Assembly: GCF_030159895.1 (NCBI RefSeq)
Contig: NZ_BSNI01000002.1
Coordinates: 250,039-314,038 of the forward strand
Direction of reading: 5' to 3'
Origin: Maritalea porphyrae
GTDB lineage: Bacteria > Pseudomonadota > Alphaproteobacteria > Rhizobiales > Devosiaceae
DNA: 64,000 bases
Shown: positions 26,284-34,962 of the stretch, in pieces
Layout: each line of letters starts with the position of its first letter
Position numbering within the stretch: the first letter of the stretch is position 1
Program-made: the position numbers and the translations under genes
Notes under the pieces: generated by a model
Told to the model about the DNA's origin: nothing
What the model saw: only the letters and a program-made list of their open reading frames with translations
Databases searched by the model: none

Positions 26284-28026
26284 TCACTTATCGACTGGTG
26301 GCAGTAGGGGAAGGCCAAGTTCCTGCAAAAATGCGTTGTGCTTCTCCGTTGCCTCACGGACTTCTTTGTCGAGCTCAACCAGCGTTTCGTGGGTGGCTGA
26401 CAGATCAATTTCGGGCTCCGGTTCGGCTGTACTGATGTAGCGCGAGATGTTGAGGTTGTATCCCTCCTCAGCAATACGCTCCATGCTCACGCGCTTTGAG
26501 TAGCGATCCTCTTCCTTGCGGAACTGGTACGTCTCGATGATCTTGCCAATATGCTCTTCAGTGAGCTGGTTCTGGCGCTTGCCCTTCGCGAAATGCTCGG
26601 CCGCGTTGATGAAGAGCACGTCATCGGGCTTCTTGCACTTCTTCAACACGAGTATGCAGACTGGGATGCCCGTCGAATAAAACAGGTTCGCGGGCAGGCC
26701 GATAACCGTGTCGATGTGCCCGTCTTTCAGCAGCTTCGTCCGAATGCGCTCCTCCGCCCCCCCCCTAAACAGAACGCCATGGGGAAGGATGATGGCCATC
26801 ACGCCTTCGTCCTTGAGGTAGTGAAAACCGTGCAGCAGGAAGGCAAAGTCTGCAGCTGATTTGGGCGCCAGCCCGTAATTCTTGAACCGCACATCGTCCC
26901 CCATGGCCTCGCTCGGGGTCCAACGCAGGCTGAAGGGCGGGTTGGCCACGATGGCATCGAAGGAAGGCTTCTTGGCTGGGTTCAACTCGCGCAGGATGTC
27001 CCAGTCATTGGTCAGCGTGTCGCCGTGGTAGATTTCGAATTCCGTGTCCTTCACGCCATGCAGCAGCATGTTCATGCGGGCGAGGTTGTAGGTGGTGATG
27101 TTCTTTTCCTGCCCGTAGATCTTGCCGATGCCGTGCGGACCCATGCGCTTGCGCACGTTCAACAGCAGCGAGCCGGACCCGCACGCGAAGTCGAGCACGC
27201 TGGCGAGCCGATCCTTCTTTCCGGTCGCGGGCTCCTGGCTGTCGAGCGTCACGATGGCGGACAGGATGTCTGATACCTGCTGAGGGGTGTAGAACTCGCC
27301 GGCTTTCTTGCCCGAACCGGCGGCAAACTGGCCGATCAGATATTCGTAGGCGTCGCCCAGCGCATCGACGTCAGCGGAGAAGTCGGCGAGCCCTTCGGCG
27401 ATCTCGGTGATGATGGCGCAGAGTTTGGCGTTGCGATCTGGGTATGTCCGGCCAAGCTTTTCAGAAGCGAGATTAATTTCCGAGAACAGGCCGCCGAACG
27501 TGCTCTGGAACGACTCGTTCTCGATGTATTTGAAGCCAGCCTGCAGGGTGTTCAGCAGTTCGCCGTTCTGGGTGCGCGCCATATGGGCAATGTTGGCCCA
27601 GAGGTGTTCGGGCTTGATCACATAATGAACCTTGCGGCGCATTTGCTTCTCGAATTCGGCGATGTCGTTCGAATTGCGCCGATACCAAAGCTGTAGAGGA
27701 GTTGCGATGGTCGAATTGCTCGAATCTGAATCATCAAATTGTGTCTCTTCAACGCTCCGCGAGTGCTTCCGAGATTTGTTGGCCTTTTCAGCGGCTTCCG
27801 CCCTCAGCGCTGAAATCCGTTCCTGTTCGGCGGCAAGGTCTGCGTCGCTTGGGTAATCTGAGCCCAGTTCTCGCTTTGCTGCCGCCTCATAGTTATCCGA
27901 CAGATAGCGCAAGAACAGGAAGGACAGCATATAGTCGCGAAAATCGTCCGCGTTCATCGCGCCGCGCAGCGTATCGGCGATATTCCAGAGCGTCTTGCCC
28001 AGTTGTTTTTGAGTTTGGTCGTTCAT
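26284..28026 (-). CDS. hsdM: Type I restriction-modification methyltransferase subunit
   Basis: HsdM methylates adenine in the recognition sequence as M2S and with HsdR forms the R2M2S nuclease. The 580-aa chain has an N-terminal helical HsdM domain, the SAM motif DFACGSGSLLL (FACGSG 280-285) and catalytic NPPF at 362-365. A Ser/Arg/Asp-rich stretch at about 84-110 looks like an insertion or low-complexity linker relative to the usual family. Its start overlaps the prrC stop by 4 bp. It is the last gene of hsdR-hsdS-prrC-hsdM. Confidence 0.96.
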   Translation of the reverse strand: MNDQTQKQLGKTLWNIADTLRGAMNADDFRDYMLSFLFLRYLSDNYEAAAKRELGSDYPSDADLAAEQERISALRAEAAEKANKSRKHSRSVEETQFDDSDSSNSTIATPLQLWYRRNSNDIAEFEKQMRRKVHYVIKPEHLWANIAHMARTQNGELLNTLQAGFKYIENESFQSTFGGLFSEINLASEKLGRTYPDRNAKLCAIITEIAEGLADFSADVDALGDAYEYLIGQFAAGSGKKAGEFYTPQQVSDILSAIVTLDSQEPATGKKDRLASVLDFACGSGSLLLNVRKRMGPHGIGKIYGQEKNITTYNLARMNMLLHGVKDTEFEIYHGDTLTNDWDILRELNPAKKPSFDAIVANPPFSLRWTPSEAMGDDVRFKNYGLAPKSAADFAFLLHGFHYLKDEGVMAIILPHGVLFRGGAEERIRTKLLKDGHIDTVIGLPANLFYSTGIPVCILVLKKCKKPDDVLFINAAEHFAKGKRQNQLTEEHIGKIIETYQFRKEEDRYSKRVSMERIAEEGYNLNISRYISTAEPEPEIDLSATHETLVELDKEVREATEKHNAFLQELGLPLLPPVDK

Positions 28027-29261
28027 TGTGCGGGTGCTTCCTCTGGGACAGGCGCGGGCGCTGCGGCTGGTGTTCTGGATGGGGCGGGAACGGCGCCCGG
28101 CAAAGCGAACTCGAACCGCGTGACGAACTCGCGAAGGATGCGACGGAAGAGTTCCTTGTTGTCCTCTCCCATCTCAGTCGGTTCATGGATGGCATAGGCG
28201 CCGTGGCTTAGAAGGTTCAGCGCCCGGTTGAACAGCGCTCTATCTTCCTCGTTGTCCAACGCCTTAAGGCAAAAGGCGATGCTCGTGTGCCCGAAGAAAG
28301 AGGCTGTCTTCTCCATGACGCTGCGCAGAGCGTTGAAGTGGAATGTATAGAGCGTACCCTTCCTCGGATCAGCCGCACGCTGCAATTCGGCGAGCGTCGC
28401 CACATGGTGAAAGAAGGGCGTGTCCTCTGTCGCCTGAAGCGTGTAGCCGCCATCACCGCTCGGCCGATGCAGGAAATAGCGCCGGTGGTTAACCGAAGGC
28501 GCGTCATCAATCTTTCGGCCTAATTCATTGCACATCACGTTGAAGAAGAGGGCGTGGTGGGACGAGAAGATCACTTTGATCGGGGAGGGCTTGCCGTCAC
28601 CGTCCGTTCGCGTGGCCGCCCGGCGGAGGAGCTTGGCGAGGTCACACGCCACCGAAATCGCATTGTTATCATCCAGAGACGAGATCGGGTCGTCGATATA
28701 GAGGAACTTCTTCCCCTGATAGGATTCATGCCCATCCAGCATCCGTTCGCAGATGGCCATAAAGATGCACCAGATGAAGATGTTCTGTTCGCCGCGCGAC
28801 ACCTTAATGTTGCTCTCGTCGCCCTTGCTAAAGCTCACATAATCAGGCTTGGAGATCGTCGCACTGCCCTGTCGGACCTCTTTATAGGTAAAGTCGAAAC
28901 TGAAATCGGCGTATCGAGACAGGTACTGAGCGATTGTCTCATCCAGCGCGAGTTCCGTCATCGCATCGAAAAATGACGACTTCTCATTCAGTTGCAGACG
29001 ACGCTCGCTATCGCTTTCAAAGTCGTTTTCCCAGACGAACAAATCCTCGGTGAAGGCGTTGAAATAGAGCGTGTCGGGCGTGCCTGTCGGGTTCATCTTC
29101 TTATGCTTGCGTTTGCCCGTGTCCTTGAACTCCATCGACAGGCGCGTCTTGCCGGTGCGATTGTAGGCATAGATTAGGACCAGCGAAGTCGATTTTGTGG
29201 GATTGTTCAGATCGTCGCGAAGCCGCGCCACAAGTGTTTTGAGATTTTTGTACTTGCTCAT
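28023..29261 (-). CDS. prrC: PrrC-family anticodon nuclease
   Basis: E. coli PrrC cleaves tRNA-Lys in the anticodon loop when its partner type I restriction enzyme is inhibited by a phage. This 412-aa homologue has the ABC-type ATPase half (P-loop YAYNRTGKTR at 31-40, ABC-like SRGEQN at 155-160, Walker B FLYIDDPISSLDD at 186-198). In the C-terminal half the anticodon-nuclease triad is intact: Arg313 and Glu317 in LRSVMEKTASF, His353 in NLLSHG; E. coli PrrC has R320, E324, H356. It overlaps hsdS and hsdM by 4 bp each. A Pro/Ala tail is extra. Confidence 0.88.
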   Translation of the reverse strand: MSKYKNLKTLVARLRDDLNNPTKSTSLVLIYAYNRTGKTRLSMEFKDTGKRKHKKMNPTGTPDTLYFNAFTEDLFVWENDFESDSERRLQLNEKSSFFDAMTELALDETIAQYLSRYADFSFDFTYKEVRQGSATISKPDYVSFSKGDESNIKVSRGEQNIFIWCIFMAICERMLDGHESYQGKKFLYIDDPISSLDDNNAISVACDLAKLLRRAATRTDGDGKPSPIKVIFSSHHALFFNVMCNELGRKIDDAPSVNHRRYFLHRPSGDGGYTLQATEDTPFFHHVATLAELQRAADPRKGTLYTFHFNALRSVMEKTASFFGHTSIAFCLKALDNEEDRALFNRALNLLSHGAYAIHEPTEMGEDNKELFRRILREFVTRFEFALPGAVPAPSRTPAAAPAPVPEEAPAQ

Positions 29262-30586
29262 ACGTCCGTCTCCCCAATCTGCGGGAAAAGCTGCTGCATC
29301 AGCCCCTTCTTGTGGGTCTTGAGCGTGTCAAGCTTTTGGGTCTCGGCGGTGATGAGGACATCGAGAGAGGTAAGGCAATCGGCGATGCGTTGTTGTTCGT
29401 CGACGCTCGGCGGCAGAGGAGCCTTCATTCCTCGCAAATGCGTCGGTCCAAAATGTCTAATTCCACCGCCTACAGCAGCAGCCTCAGCCTGCCACGAAAA
29501 GCTAGGGCTGCCTAAAAAGACCTCAAGATAACCGGCATCCAATCGGCGGCTCTTGGGCCTAAAGCGGATTAAGCCGGTATAGAATACGGCGCCCGCTGCT
29601 GCATCATCGACTATGGCGGGCCGCCCCAATGTAGCACTACAAGAAACCACAATATCCCCAACTTCGAGACGGAAATGCTCCCACTTCTTTAGGACTTTCG
29701 CAGGATCCAGATAGTTGCAGCCTTCCAACGTCACGCTTTGACCACTTAGTCCGGATAGGCGCACCAGCGGAACTCCATGGTCATGAAAGTCCACGGCCAT
29801 AATGCCCGGGCCTTCTTGAAAAAAGATAACGTTTGGGAACTCGCATTCCTCCCATTTCCCCGTCCCATCAAACTCGGGGAAGCGGAGGCGGGGTTTGGTT
29901 TCGCCTTCCTGGGGGAAGAGCTGCTGCATCAGGCCCTTCTTGTGGGCCTTGAGGGCCTCCACCTTCCGTCCCTGCGCCTCGATCAGCGCATCCGCTGAAG
30001 CCAGACAGTCGGCAATCTTTTGTTGTTCCTTGAGAGAATTTGGACCCGGTGGGACAGGCACGGACAAAGCCAAGAGATCACTGTTGTTAATGCTGAGAGA
30101 ACCATGGGCGCGGGCTCCAACTTCAATGAACTTTCGCAACCACCGCCCGTGCAGATTGCCCAGAAACAGGTAGTTCAAATATTTCGGGGATACCGCCTCG
30201 CCCTTGATGCGAAAGCAAGTGAATATGCTGTTCGGGACGGCAGCCAGCTCTTCGCCTGTGTAAAGCGCAATAAATCCCTCGGGGTATTCTTTTGTCGCGC
30301 TCTTGTTGTAGGCGAAGTCATTCTTCTTAAGCTGCAAATAATTCTTGTAAGAATCCCCAGCGATGATGCGCCCGAACTTCTCCATTTGGCTGACAAGACC
30401 AACGCCCGAAGTGATACTCATCGGGACACATGTCTTGTCCCCAACCTTCTTGGTGCTGATTGACACCAAGGATCCAAGGGAAACGCTCTCCCAAGGCCCT
30501 GCACCAAGAAACTCGGGAAACCGCTGCTTCGGCACCAAAGCCGCCCCGCCGCCCGTCACAGCAGATGATTTCCCCTTACTACTCAT
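29258..30586 (-). CDS. hsdS: Type I restriction specificity subunit
   Basis: HsdS sets the DNA recognition sequence through two target-recognition domains. The 442-aa protein has two TRDs, each followed by a conserved helical spacer: IADCLASADALIEAQ... and IADCLTSLDVLITAE..., each ending KKGLMQQLFPQ. The repeated spacers give the pseudo-twofold symmetry typical of HsdS. Its start lies 8 bp inside the end of hsdR and its stop overlaps prrC by 4 bp. The two TRDs differ, so the target should be bipartite and asymmetric. Confidence 0.95.
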   Translation of the reverse strand: MSSKGKSSAVTGGGAALVPKQRFPEFLGAGPWESVSLGSLVSISTKKVGDKTCVPMSITSGVGLVSQMEKFGRIIAGDSYKNYLQLKKNDFAYNKSATKEYPEGFIALYTGEELAAVPNSIFTCFRIKGEAVSPKYLNYLFLGNLHGRWLRKFIEVGARAHGSLSINNSDLLALSVPVPPGPNSLKEQQKIADCLASADALIEAQGRKVEALKAHKKGLMQQLFPQEGETKPRLRFPEFDGTGKWEECEFPNVIFFQEGPGIMAVDFHDHGVPLVRLSGLSGQSVTLEGCNYLDPAKVLKKWEHFRLEVGDIVVSCSATLGRPAIVDDAAAGAVFYTGLIRFRPKSRRLDAGYLEVFLGSPSFSWQAEAAAVGGGIRHFGPTHLRGMKAPLPPSVDEQQRIADCLTSLDVLITAETQKLDTLKTHKKGLMQQLFPQIGETDV

Positions 30587-33500
30587 AAGCGCTCAGCCCC
30601 GAAATCTCGCGCCCCCCGGCGCGCTTGAGTAGCAACGGCATCAGGTCGGCCATAAGGTCCAGTTCTTTCACCCGTCGCGCCTTCCAGTTCAGGTCAAGGG
30701 GTTCCATCAGGTCGGTCAGCGCCTCGCCGTCAAAGATCATTCGTTGCAGGATGGTGTCGACAAAGCCTTGCAACGCCTCTTTCGCCAGCCCGTGCCTGTC
30801 CGCGATGGCCGCCAGTTCCGCCGCGTTCTTCTCTGCCTTGAAGCGGCTGTAGCCGTCGCGGATGGCCTTTTCACTGAGGCCCTCGCCCGCCTTGAGGGTA
30901 TTGATATAGGCCGCGATATCTTCGCGCTCATCCATGAACTTGGCGTCGGACTGAATCAGGCCAATCAGTTCCTCGCGGCTCATCTTCTGTTTGCCGGGCG
31001 TCGCCTCGGAATAACGGGCGATCAGGCCCATGATGTAATCATAGTCGATAACTGCAGAGGCGAAGAGGACGAACTCGAAATCCAGTTGGTCGGTGTCTTG
31101 GCTTGGCGTGTCCGCGCTCTTGCCCTGCTGGGCTCGCAGTCGCTGAGCGGTTTCGAGATAGGCGCCACGGAAACCCCGAAGGTTGTCACGCGGCAGGACC
31201 TCTTCGATGGTGTTACGGTTCTCATCGGTCAGGTCGGTGTACTGGTCCAGCTGTGTCTTAAGGCGCTGGACCTCCTTGAAATGCTCGACGAAGGCCGCAC
31301 GGGCCGCATCGCCTTTGAGGTTCGGCACCTCTTCGGGGGCGCAGTCGAGGCCCTGCGATGTCATGAAGGCGTCAAGCTTCTGGACGGCTGTTTCCAGTTT
31401 CTGGATGACCACGGGCGCCTTGTCGACCAGCCAGATTTCGCGGGCCTTCTCGGCTGCGGCCTCACCCGAGAAGAGGGCGATGGCAGCATCGACCGCGCCC
31501 TGCTGCTGGCGGAAGTCGAGGATGTTGCCATAGGGCTTGGTGGCGTTGAGCACGCGGTTGGTGCGCGAAAAGGCTTGGATCAAGCCGTGATGCTTCAGGT
31601 TCTTGTCGACGTAGAGGGTATTCAGGAACTTGGAATCAAAACCGGTCAGCAGCATGTCCACCACGATTGTGATGTCGATCTTGTGGTGCGGCTGGTTGGG
31701 ATAAGCCTTCTTTAAGTCGGCTCCGGGCCATTGCTGGTCTTTGATCCGCTTCTGCACGTCCTGATAGTAGAGATCGAATTCACCGATCTTGTGGTTGGTG
31801 CCGAAGTGGGCATTGTAATCGACGAGGATGGCCTTCAGCGCCTCTTTCTTCTTTTCAGGATCTACCTTGTTGTCTTCCCTCTCGTTCTCAAGGTCCTCCG
31901 AAAGCTGTTCGATGTCCTTCTTCGCCTCAGGGGTTTCCGCAAGCTGGGCAGGCGGGGAAAAGACGCAAGCGATGTTCAGCGGCCGGAAGCCGGGATCGGC
32001 GGCCAGCTTCTCGGCCTGCAGGGTCTTGAACAGGTCGTAGTATTCAATGGCGTCATTGATCGACGCTGTAGCCAACAAGGCGTTGAAGCGGCGCTGTCCA
32101 GTGGCTTGGTCATGCTTGGCGAGAATTGCCTCAATCACCGCGCGTTTCGCCAATGCTTCGCCGGGCTTGGGCACGCTCTTGCCCTCCGGCTTAAAGTAGT
32201 CGACATGGAACCTAAGGACGTTTCCGTCTTCAATGGCATGGGTGATCGTGTAGGTGTGAAGGCGCTGCGGGAAGAGGTCTTCCGTCGTTTTCATGCTGGC
32301 TTGAGTGTCTTCGATCTTTTGCTGGGCGGCATTCTGTTCAAAGATCGGGGTTCCGGTGAAGCCGAAGAGCTGGGCGCGCGGGAAGAACTCCTTGATCGCC
32401 TTATGGTTTTCGCCGAACTGTGACCGATGACACTCGTCAAAAATGAAGGCGATGCGCTTGTCGCGCAGGGGTTCGAGCTGCTCCTTGAAGCTCTTCTTAC
32501 CGTCTTTCTTCTGCTGCTTGTTGCGCCTGCTGTTCTCGTCCAGCGCAAGCCCCAGCTTCTGGATCGTGCAGACAATGACCTTGTCGGCGTAGTCATCCGA
32601 AAGGAGGCGACGAACAAGGGAGGCGGTATTGGTGTTTTCCTCGACGCAGCCTTGCTGGAACTTGTTGAACTCCTCGCGCGTCTGCCGATCCAGATCCTTG
32701 CGATCCACAACGAAGAGGCACTTCTCAATGTCCGGATTGTCCTTCAGCAGCGTTGACGCCTTGAAGGAGGTGAGCGTTTTACCGCTGCCAGTGGTGTGCC
32801 AGACATAACCATTGCCGCAGTCCTGGGCGATGGAATCGACAATCGCCTTCACAGCATAGACCTGATAGGGCCGCATCATCAGAAGTTTTTGCTCGCTTGC
32901 GACCAGAATCATGTAGCGGCTGATCGTCTGGCCAAGCGTGCACTTGACGAGGAACGTCTCGGCGAAGCTGTCGAGATGGACGATCTTTTTGTTGTCTACA
33001 TCCGCAAACTCATAAACTGGCAGGAAGCGCTCTTCGGCATTGAAGGCAAAGTGGCGCGTATTGTTGTTCGCGAAGTAGAATGTCCGATCACGGTTGCTGA
33101 CAATGAACAGCTGTAGGAAGCACAAGAGTGTCTTGGTGTATCCATTGCCGGGGTCGTTCTTGTATTCGACGATCTGTTCCATGGCGCGGCGCGGGCTTAT
33201 GCCGAGAGTCTTGAGTTCGATCTGAACGACTGGCACGCCGTTGATCAGAAGAATGACGTCATAGCGATGGTGGCTGTAGTCCGTGTTGATACGGAGCTGG
33301 TTGACCACTTCGAAGGAATTCTTACACCAGTCTCTAATGTTCACGAGCGTGTAATTCAGCGGCGTGTCGTCATCACGAATAAAGCTGTTGCGCTCGCGCA
33401 GCGTTCGAGCAGCGGTGAATACGTCGGGATTAACAATCTCGTCGAGAAGCCGGGCGAACTCGGCATCGGTAAGGCGGACACCATTCAGCGCTTCGAACTT

Positions 33501-33617
33501 CTCCCGGAAATTCTGCTCCAGCGAGGCGCGATCCCGAATATCCGGACGATATTCATATTTCAAGTCCTGCAGTTTCGTAACAAGAGACGCCTCAAGACTA
33601 CTTTCTGGTGTATTCAT
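30579..33617 (-). CDS. hsdR: Type I restriction endonuclease subunit R
   Basis: HsdR is the translocating motor and nuclease of the type I enzyme. The 1012-aa chain has an N-terminal PD-(D/E)XK nuclease (Asp120 in RYDVILL, Glu134-x-Lys136 in QIELKT), then SF2 helicase motifs: Walker A HTTGSGKTLTS, DEAD-type FDECHRSQFG and FGFTGTPIF, with the second RecA lobe containing DMLLTGFDSKFLN. A C-terminal helical region binds HsdM. It leads the four-gene operon; ATG 33617 follows the right-end non-coding segment, where the promoter must lie. Confidence 0.96.
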   Translation of the reverse strand: MNTPESSLEASLVTKLQDLKYEYRPDIRDRASLEQNFREKFEALNGVRLTDAEFARLLDEIVNPDVFTAARTLRERNSFIRDDDTPLNYTLVNIRDWCKNSFEVVNQLRINTDYSHHRYDVILLINGVPVVQIELKTLGISPRRAMEQIVEYKNDPGNGYTKTLLCFLQLFIVSNRDRTFYFANNNTRHFAFNAEERFLPVYEFADVDNKKIVHLDSFAETFLVKCTLGQTISRYMILVASEQKLLMMRPYQVYAVKAIVDSIAQDCGNGYVWHTTGSGKTLTSFKASTLLKDNPDIEKCLFVVDRKDLDRQTREEFNKFQQGCVEENTNTASLVRRLLSDDYADKVIVCTIQKLGLALDENSRRNKQQKKDGKKSFKEQLEPLRDKRIAFIFDECHRSQFGENHKAIKEFFPRAQLFGFTGTPIFEQNAAQQKIEDTQASMKTTEDLFPQRLHTYTITHAIEDGNVLRFHVDYFKPEGKSVPKPGEALAKRAVIEAILAKHDQATGQRRFNALLATASINDAIEYYDLFKTLQAEKLAADPGFRPLNIACVFSPPAQLAETPEAKKDIEQLSEDLENEREDNKVDPEKKKEALKAILVDYNAHFGTNHKIGEFDLYYQDVQKRIKDQQWPGADLKKAYPNQPHHKIDITIVVDMLLTGFDSKFLNTLYVDKNLKHHGLIQAFSRTNRVLNATKPYGNILDFRQQQGAVDAAIALFSGEAAAEKAREIWLVDKAPVVIQKLETAVQKLDAFMTSQGLDCAPEEVPNLKGDAARAAFVEHFKEVQRLKTQLDQYTDLTDENRNTIEEVLPRDNLRGFRGAYLETAQRLRAQQGKSADTPSQDTDQLDFEFVLFASAVIDYDYIMGLIARYSEATPGKQKMSREELIGLIQSDAKFMDEREDIAAYINTLKAGEGLSEKAIRDGYSRFKAEKNAAELAAIADRHGLAKEALQGFVDTILQRMIFDGEALTDLMEPLDLNWKARRVKELDLMADLMPLLLKRAGGREISGLSAYE

Positions 33618-34085
33618 CGCAAGCGCGTCACTCCACAGTTTACAAAGGCGTGCAGGCCCCGTTTGAGATTCGATATATGTAACTCATAATTGGAAAGAAG
33701 TGGAGCCCCTGCTGTTGCCTTATCGTATAAACACCGCTCTTATGTTCGTGCCGAGCCGAATACTGTTTGCGCAGGTGTCTAAATGAGTCGTTTTGGTTTC
33801 CATTTTCAAGATTTCGAATAACCGGGACACCCCGACATCCACAGGCTCCCACCCCCGCCCAAAATGCACAAACCCGTTGATAGGGGGAGGTCTGGCACAC
33901 AGGGCGAGATTCGCGATTAGTAGGGCAAATCAGGATTAGTAATCCGCTAGTAGGGTTGCGGGGTCAAAGGGGCGGCAACATGGTGACACGATGTGCTACC
34001 TTTCCATCTGAAAAAGCAGAGTCTGGCCAACGACTTGTGCAAAAGCGTCCAACAAACTGACATCACATCTAACCACCTGAGATCG
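33618..34085. other. Right-end non-coding segment of the island
   Basis: About 470 bp with no credible gene. It should contain the hsdR promoter. It also holds two TAGTAGGG repeats matching the left end, the palindrome GGATTA-G-TAATCC (33933-33945), and leads into the attR inverted repeat. Confidence 0.55.
33915..33955 (+). repeat. Right arm-type repeats (TAGTAGGG) x2 with a palindrome between
   Basis: GATTAGTAGGG at 33915-33925 and CTAGTAGGG at 33947-33955 share TAGTAGGG with the left-end repeats. Between them is GGATTAGTAATCC (33933-33945), a perfect palindrome around one base containing the same TTAGTA element. Probable integrase arm or accessory sites. Confidence 0.5.
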
Positions 34086-34106
34086 TTACGAAAAACAATT
34101 CGTAAT
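34086..34106 (+). repeat. attR core with inverted repeat TTACGAA-N6-TTCGTAA
   Basis: The attR copy of ATTCGTAAT is at 34098-34106. Just inside the island, TTACGAA (34086-34092) is the exact inverse of TTCGTAA (34099-34105) with 6 bp between, the geometry of paired core-binding sites around a tyrosine-recombinase crossover region. Confidence 0.65.
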
Positions 34107-34143
34107 GATGGGGTCGTAGGTTCAAGTCCTATCAGCGGCACCA
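34107..34143 (+). pseudogene. 3' half of the split tRNA-Thr(CGT) gene
   Basis: After the core come the anticodon 3' stem, the variable loop, T arm GTAGG-TTCAAGT-CCTAT, acceptor CAGCGGC, A and encoded CCA. All pair with the 5' half at 21927-21965. No promoter or 5' half lies next to it, so this fragment cannot make a tRNA. Confidence 0.9.
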
Positions 34144-34188
34144 GCCTTTAGCATCAGCACACAAAGACTAAACTTGGATTTGCCAACC

Positions 34189-34962
34189 ATGTCGTTTGAA
34201 TTGCTTCTTGAACTATGGCCAGCCACTCTAGCGCTCGCATTTGCCATCACCATTGTTGCTGGCATTATTAAGGGCGCTATTGGCTTCGCGATGCCGCTGA
34301 TCATGGTGTCGGCACTCAGCTCTTTTGTAGATCCCAAAATCGCCATCGCCGCCATCATATTGCCCATTGTTGCCAGCAATGGCTGGCAAACTTTGCGTCA
34401 TGGCATTGCCCCGGCAATCCAAGCAAGCAACGAGCATTGGCGATATCTTGTCGTTGTGTGTTTCATGATTTTTGTCGCTGCCCAGTTGGTTCCAATCATT
34501 CCGCGAAACATCTTTTATTTCGTGTTGGGCGTCCCAGTGGTGGGCTTATCTTTGGTGCAACTCTTCGGCCTTCAACTCACGATCTCAGATCGACACAAAT
34601 GGTGGGCGGAATGGGTCATCGCCGCCATTTCCGGCACTCTTGGTGGCCTCGTCGGCACTTGGGGCCCGACAACTGTTTTGTATTTGCTCGCCATGAAAAC
34701 TGAAAAGATGAAGCAGATCACCGTGCAAGGAGTTATCTATGGTCTTGGCTCAATTACGCTATTGTTTGCCCACATTCAGTCAGGCGTCTTGAACACCAAA
34801 ACCGTTGCACTTTCAGCCATTTTGGTGCCTTTTGCGCTTGCAGGCATGTGGGTTGGCTTCCAGCTTCTGAACAAACTCGACCAACAACGGTTCCGCCAAA
34901 TCACTTTGCTTGTGCTCACCATCGCGGGACTAAACCTATTGCGCAAAGGCCTATTGGGCTAA
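34189..34962 (+). CDS. TauE/SafE family permease
   Basis: This is a predicted inner-membrane anion exporter of about 257 aa with 7-8 membrane segments. The family signature occurs in both halves: IVAGIIKGAIGFAMPLIM near the N-terminus and ISGTLGGLVGTWGPTTVLYLL near residue 150. Relatives move sulfite, sulfoacetate or other organosulfonates; the substrate here cannot be read. The start is ATG 34189, 46 bp after the tRNA fragment. It converges on thiD with a 12-bp overlap. Confidence 0.88.
   Translation: MSFELLLELWPATLALAFAITIVAGIIKGAIGFAMPLIMVSALSSFVDPKIAIAAIILPIVASNGWQTLRHGIAPAIQASNEHWRYLVVVCFMIFVAAQLVPIIPRNIFYFVLGVPVVGLSLVQLFGLQLTISDRHKWWAEWVIAAISGTLGGLVGTWGPTTVLYLLAMKTEKMKQITVQGVIYGLGSITLLFAHIQSGVLNTKTVALSAILVPFALAGMWVGFQLLNKLDQQRFRQITLLVLTIAGLNLLRKGLLG

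Larger units (their letters stand above)
21957..34106. mobile_element. 12.1-kb integrative island in tRNA-Thr(CGT)
   Basis: The ends are defined by the 9-bp direct repeat ATTCGTAAT inside the two halves of the split tRNA. Contents: an own tRNA-Thr, a PD-(D/E)XK-like protein, a structured RNA, a small membrane protein, an AlpA-like HTH protein, a tyrosine integrase with an amber codon, and hsdR-hsdS-prrC-hsdM. No transfer or replication genes are visible, so it is a small integrative island rather than a conjugative element. The hsd genes are clearly richer in GC than the flanks. Confidence 0.9.

Noticed and set aside
30744-31715. Open frame of 323 codons on the plus strand
   Set aside because: It lies wholly opposite hsdR, whose helicase motifs are intact. 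High-GC third positions create such long antisense frames, and its translation has no recognisable domain.
31731-32423. Open frame of 230 codons on the plus strand
   Set aside because: Also antisense to hsdR; the Leu/Val/Gly-rich composition is typical of a shadow frame.
33640-33900. 86-codon frame on the minus strand at the island right end
   Set aside because: Odd composition, no RBS, and it occupies the region expected to hold the hsdR promoter.
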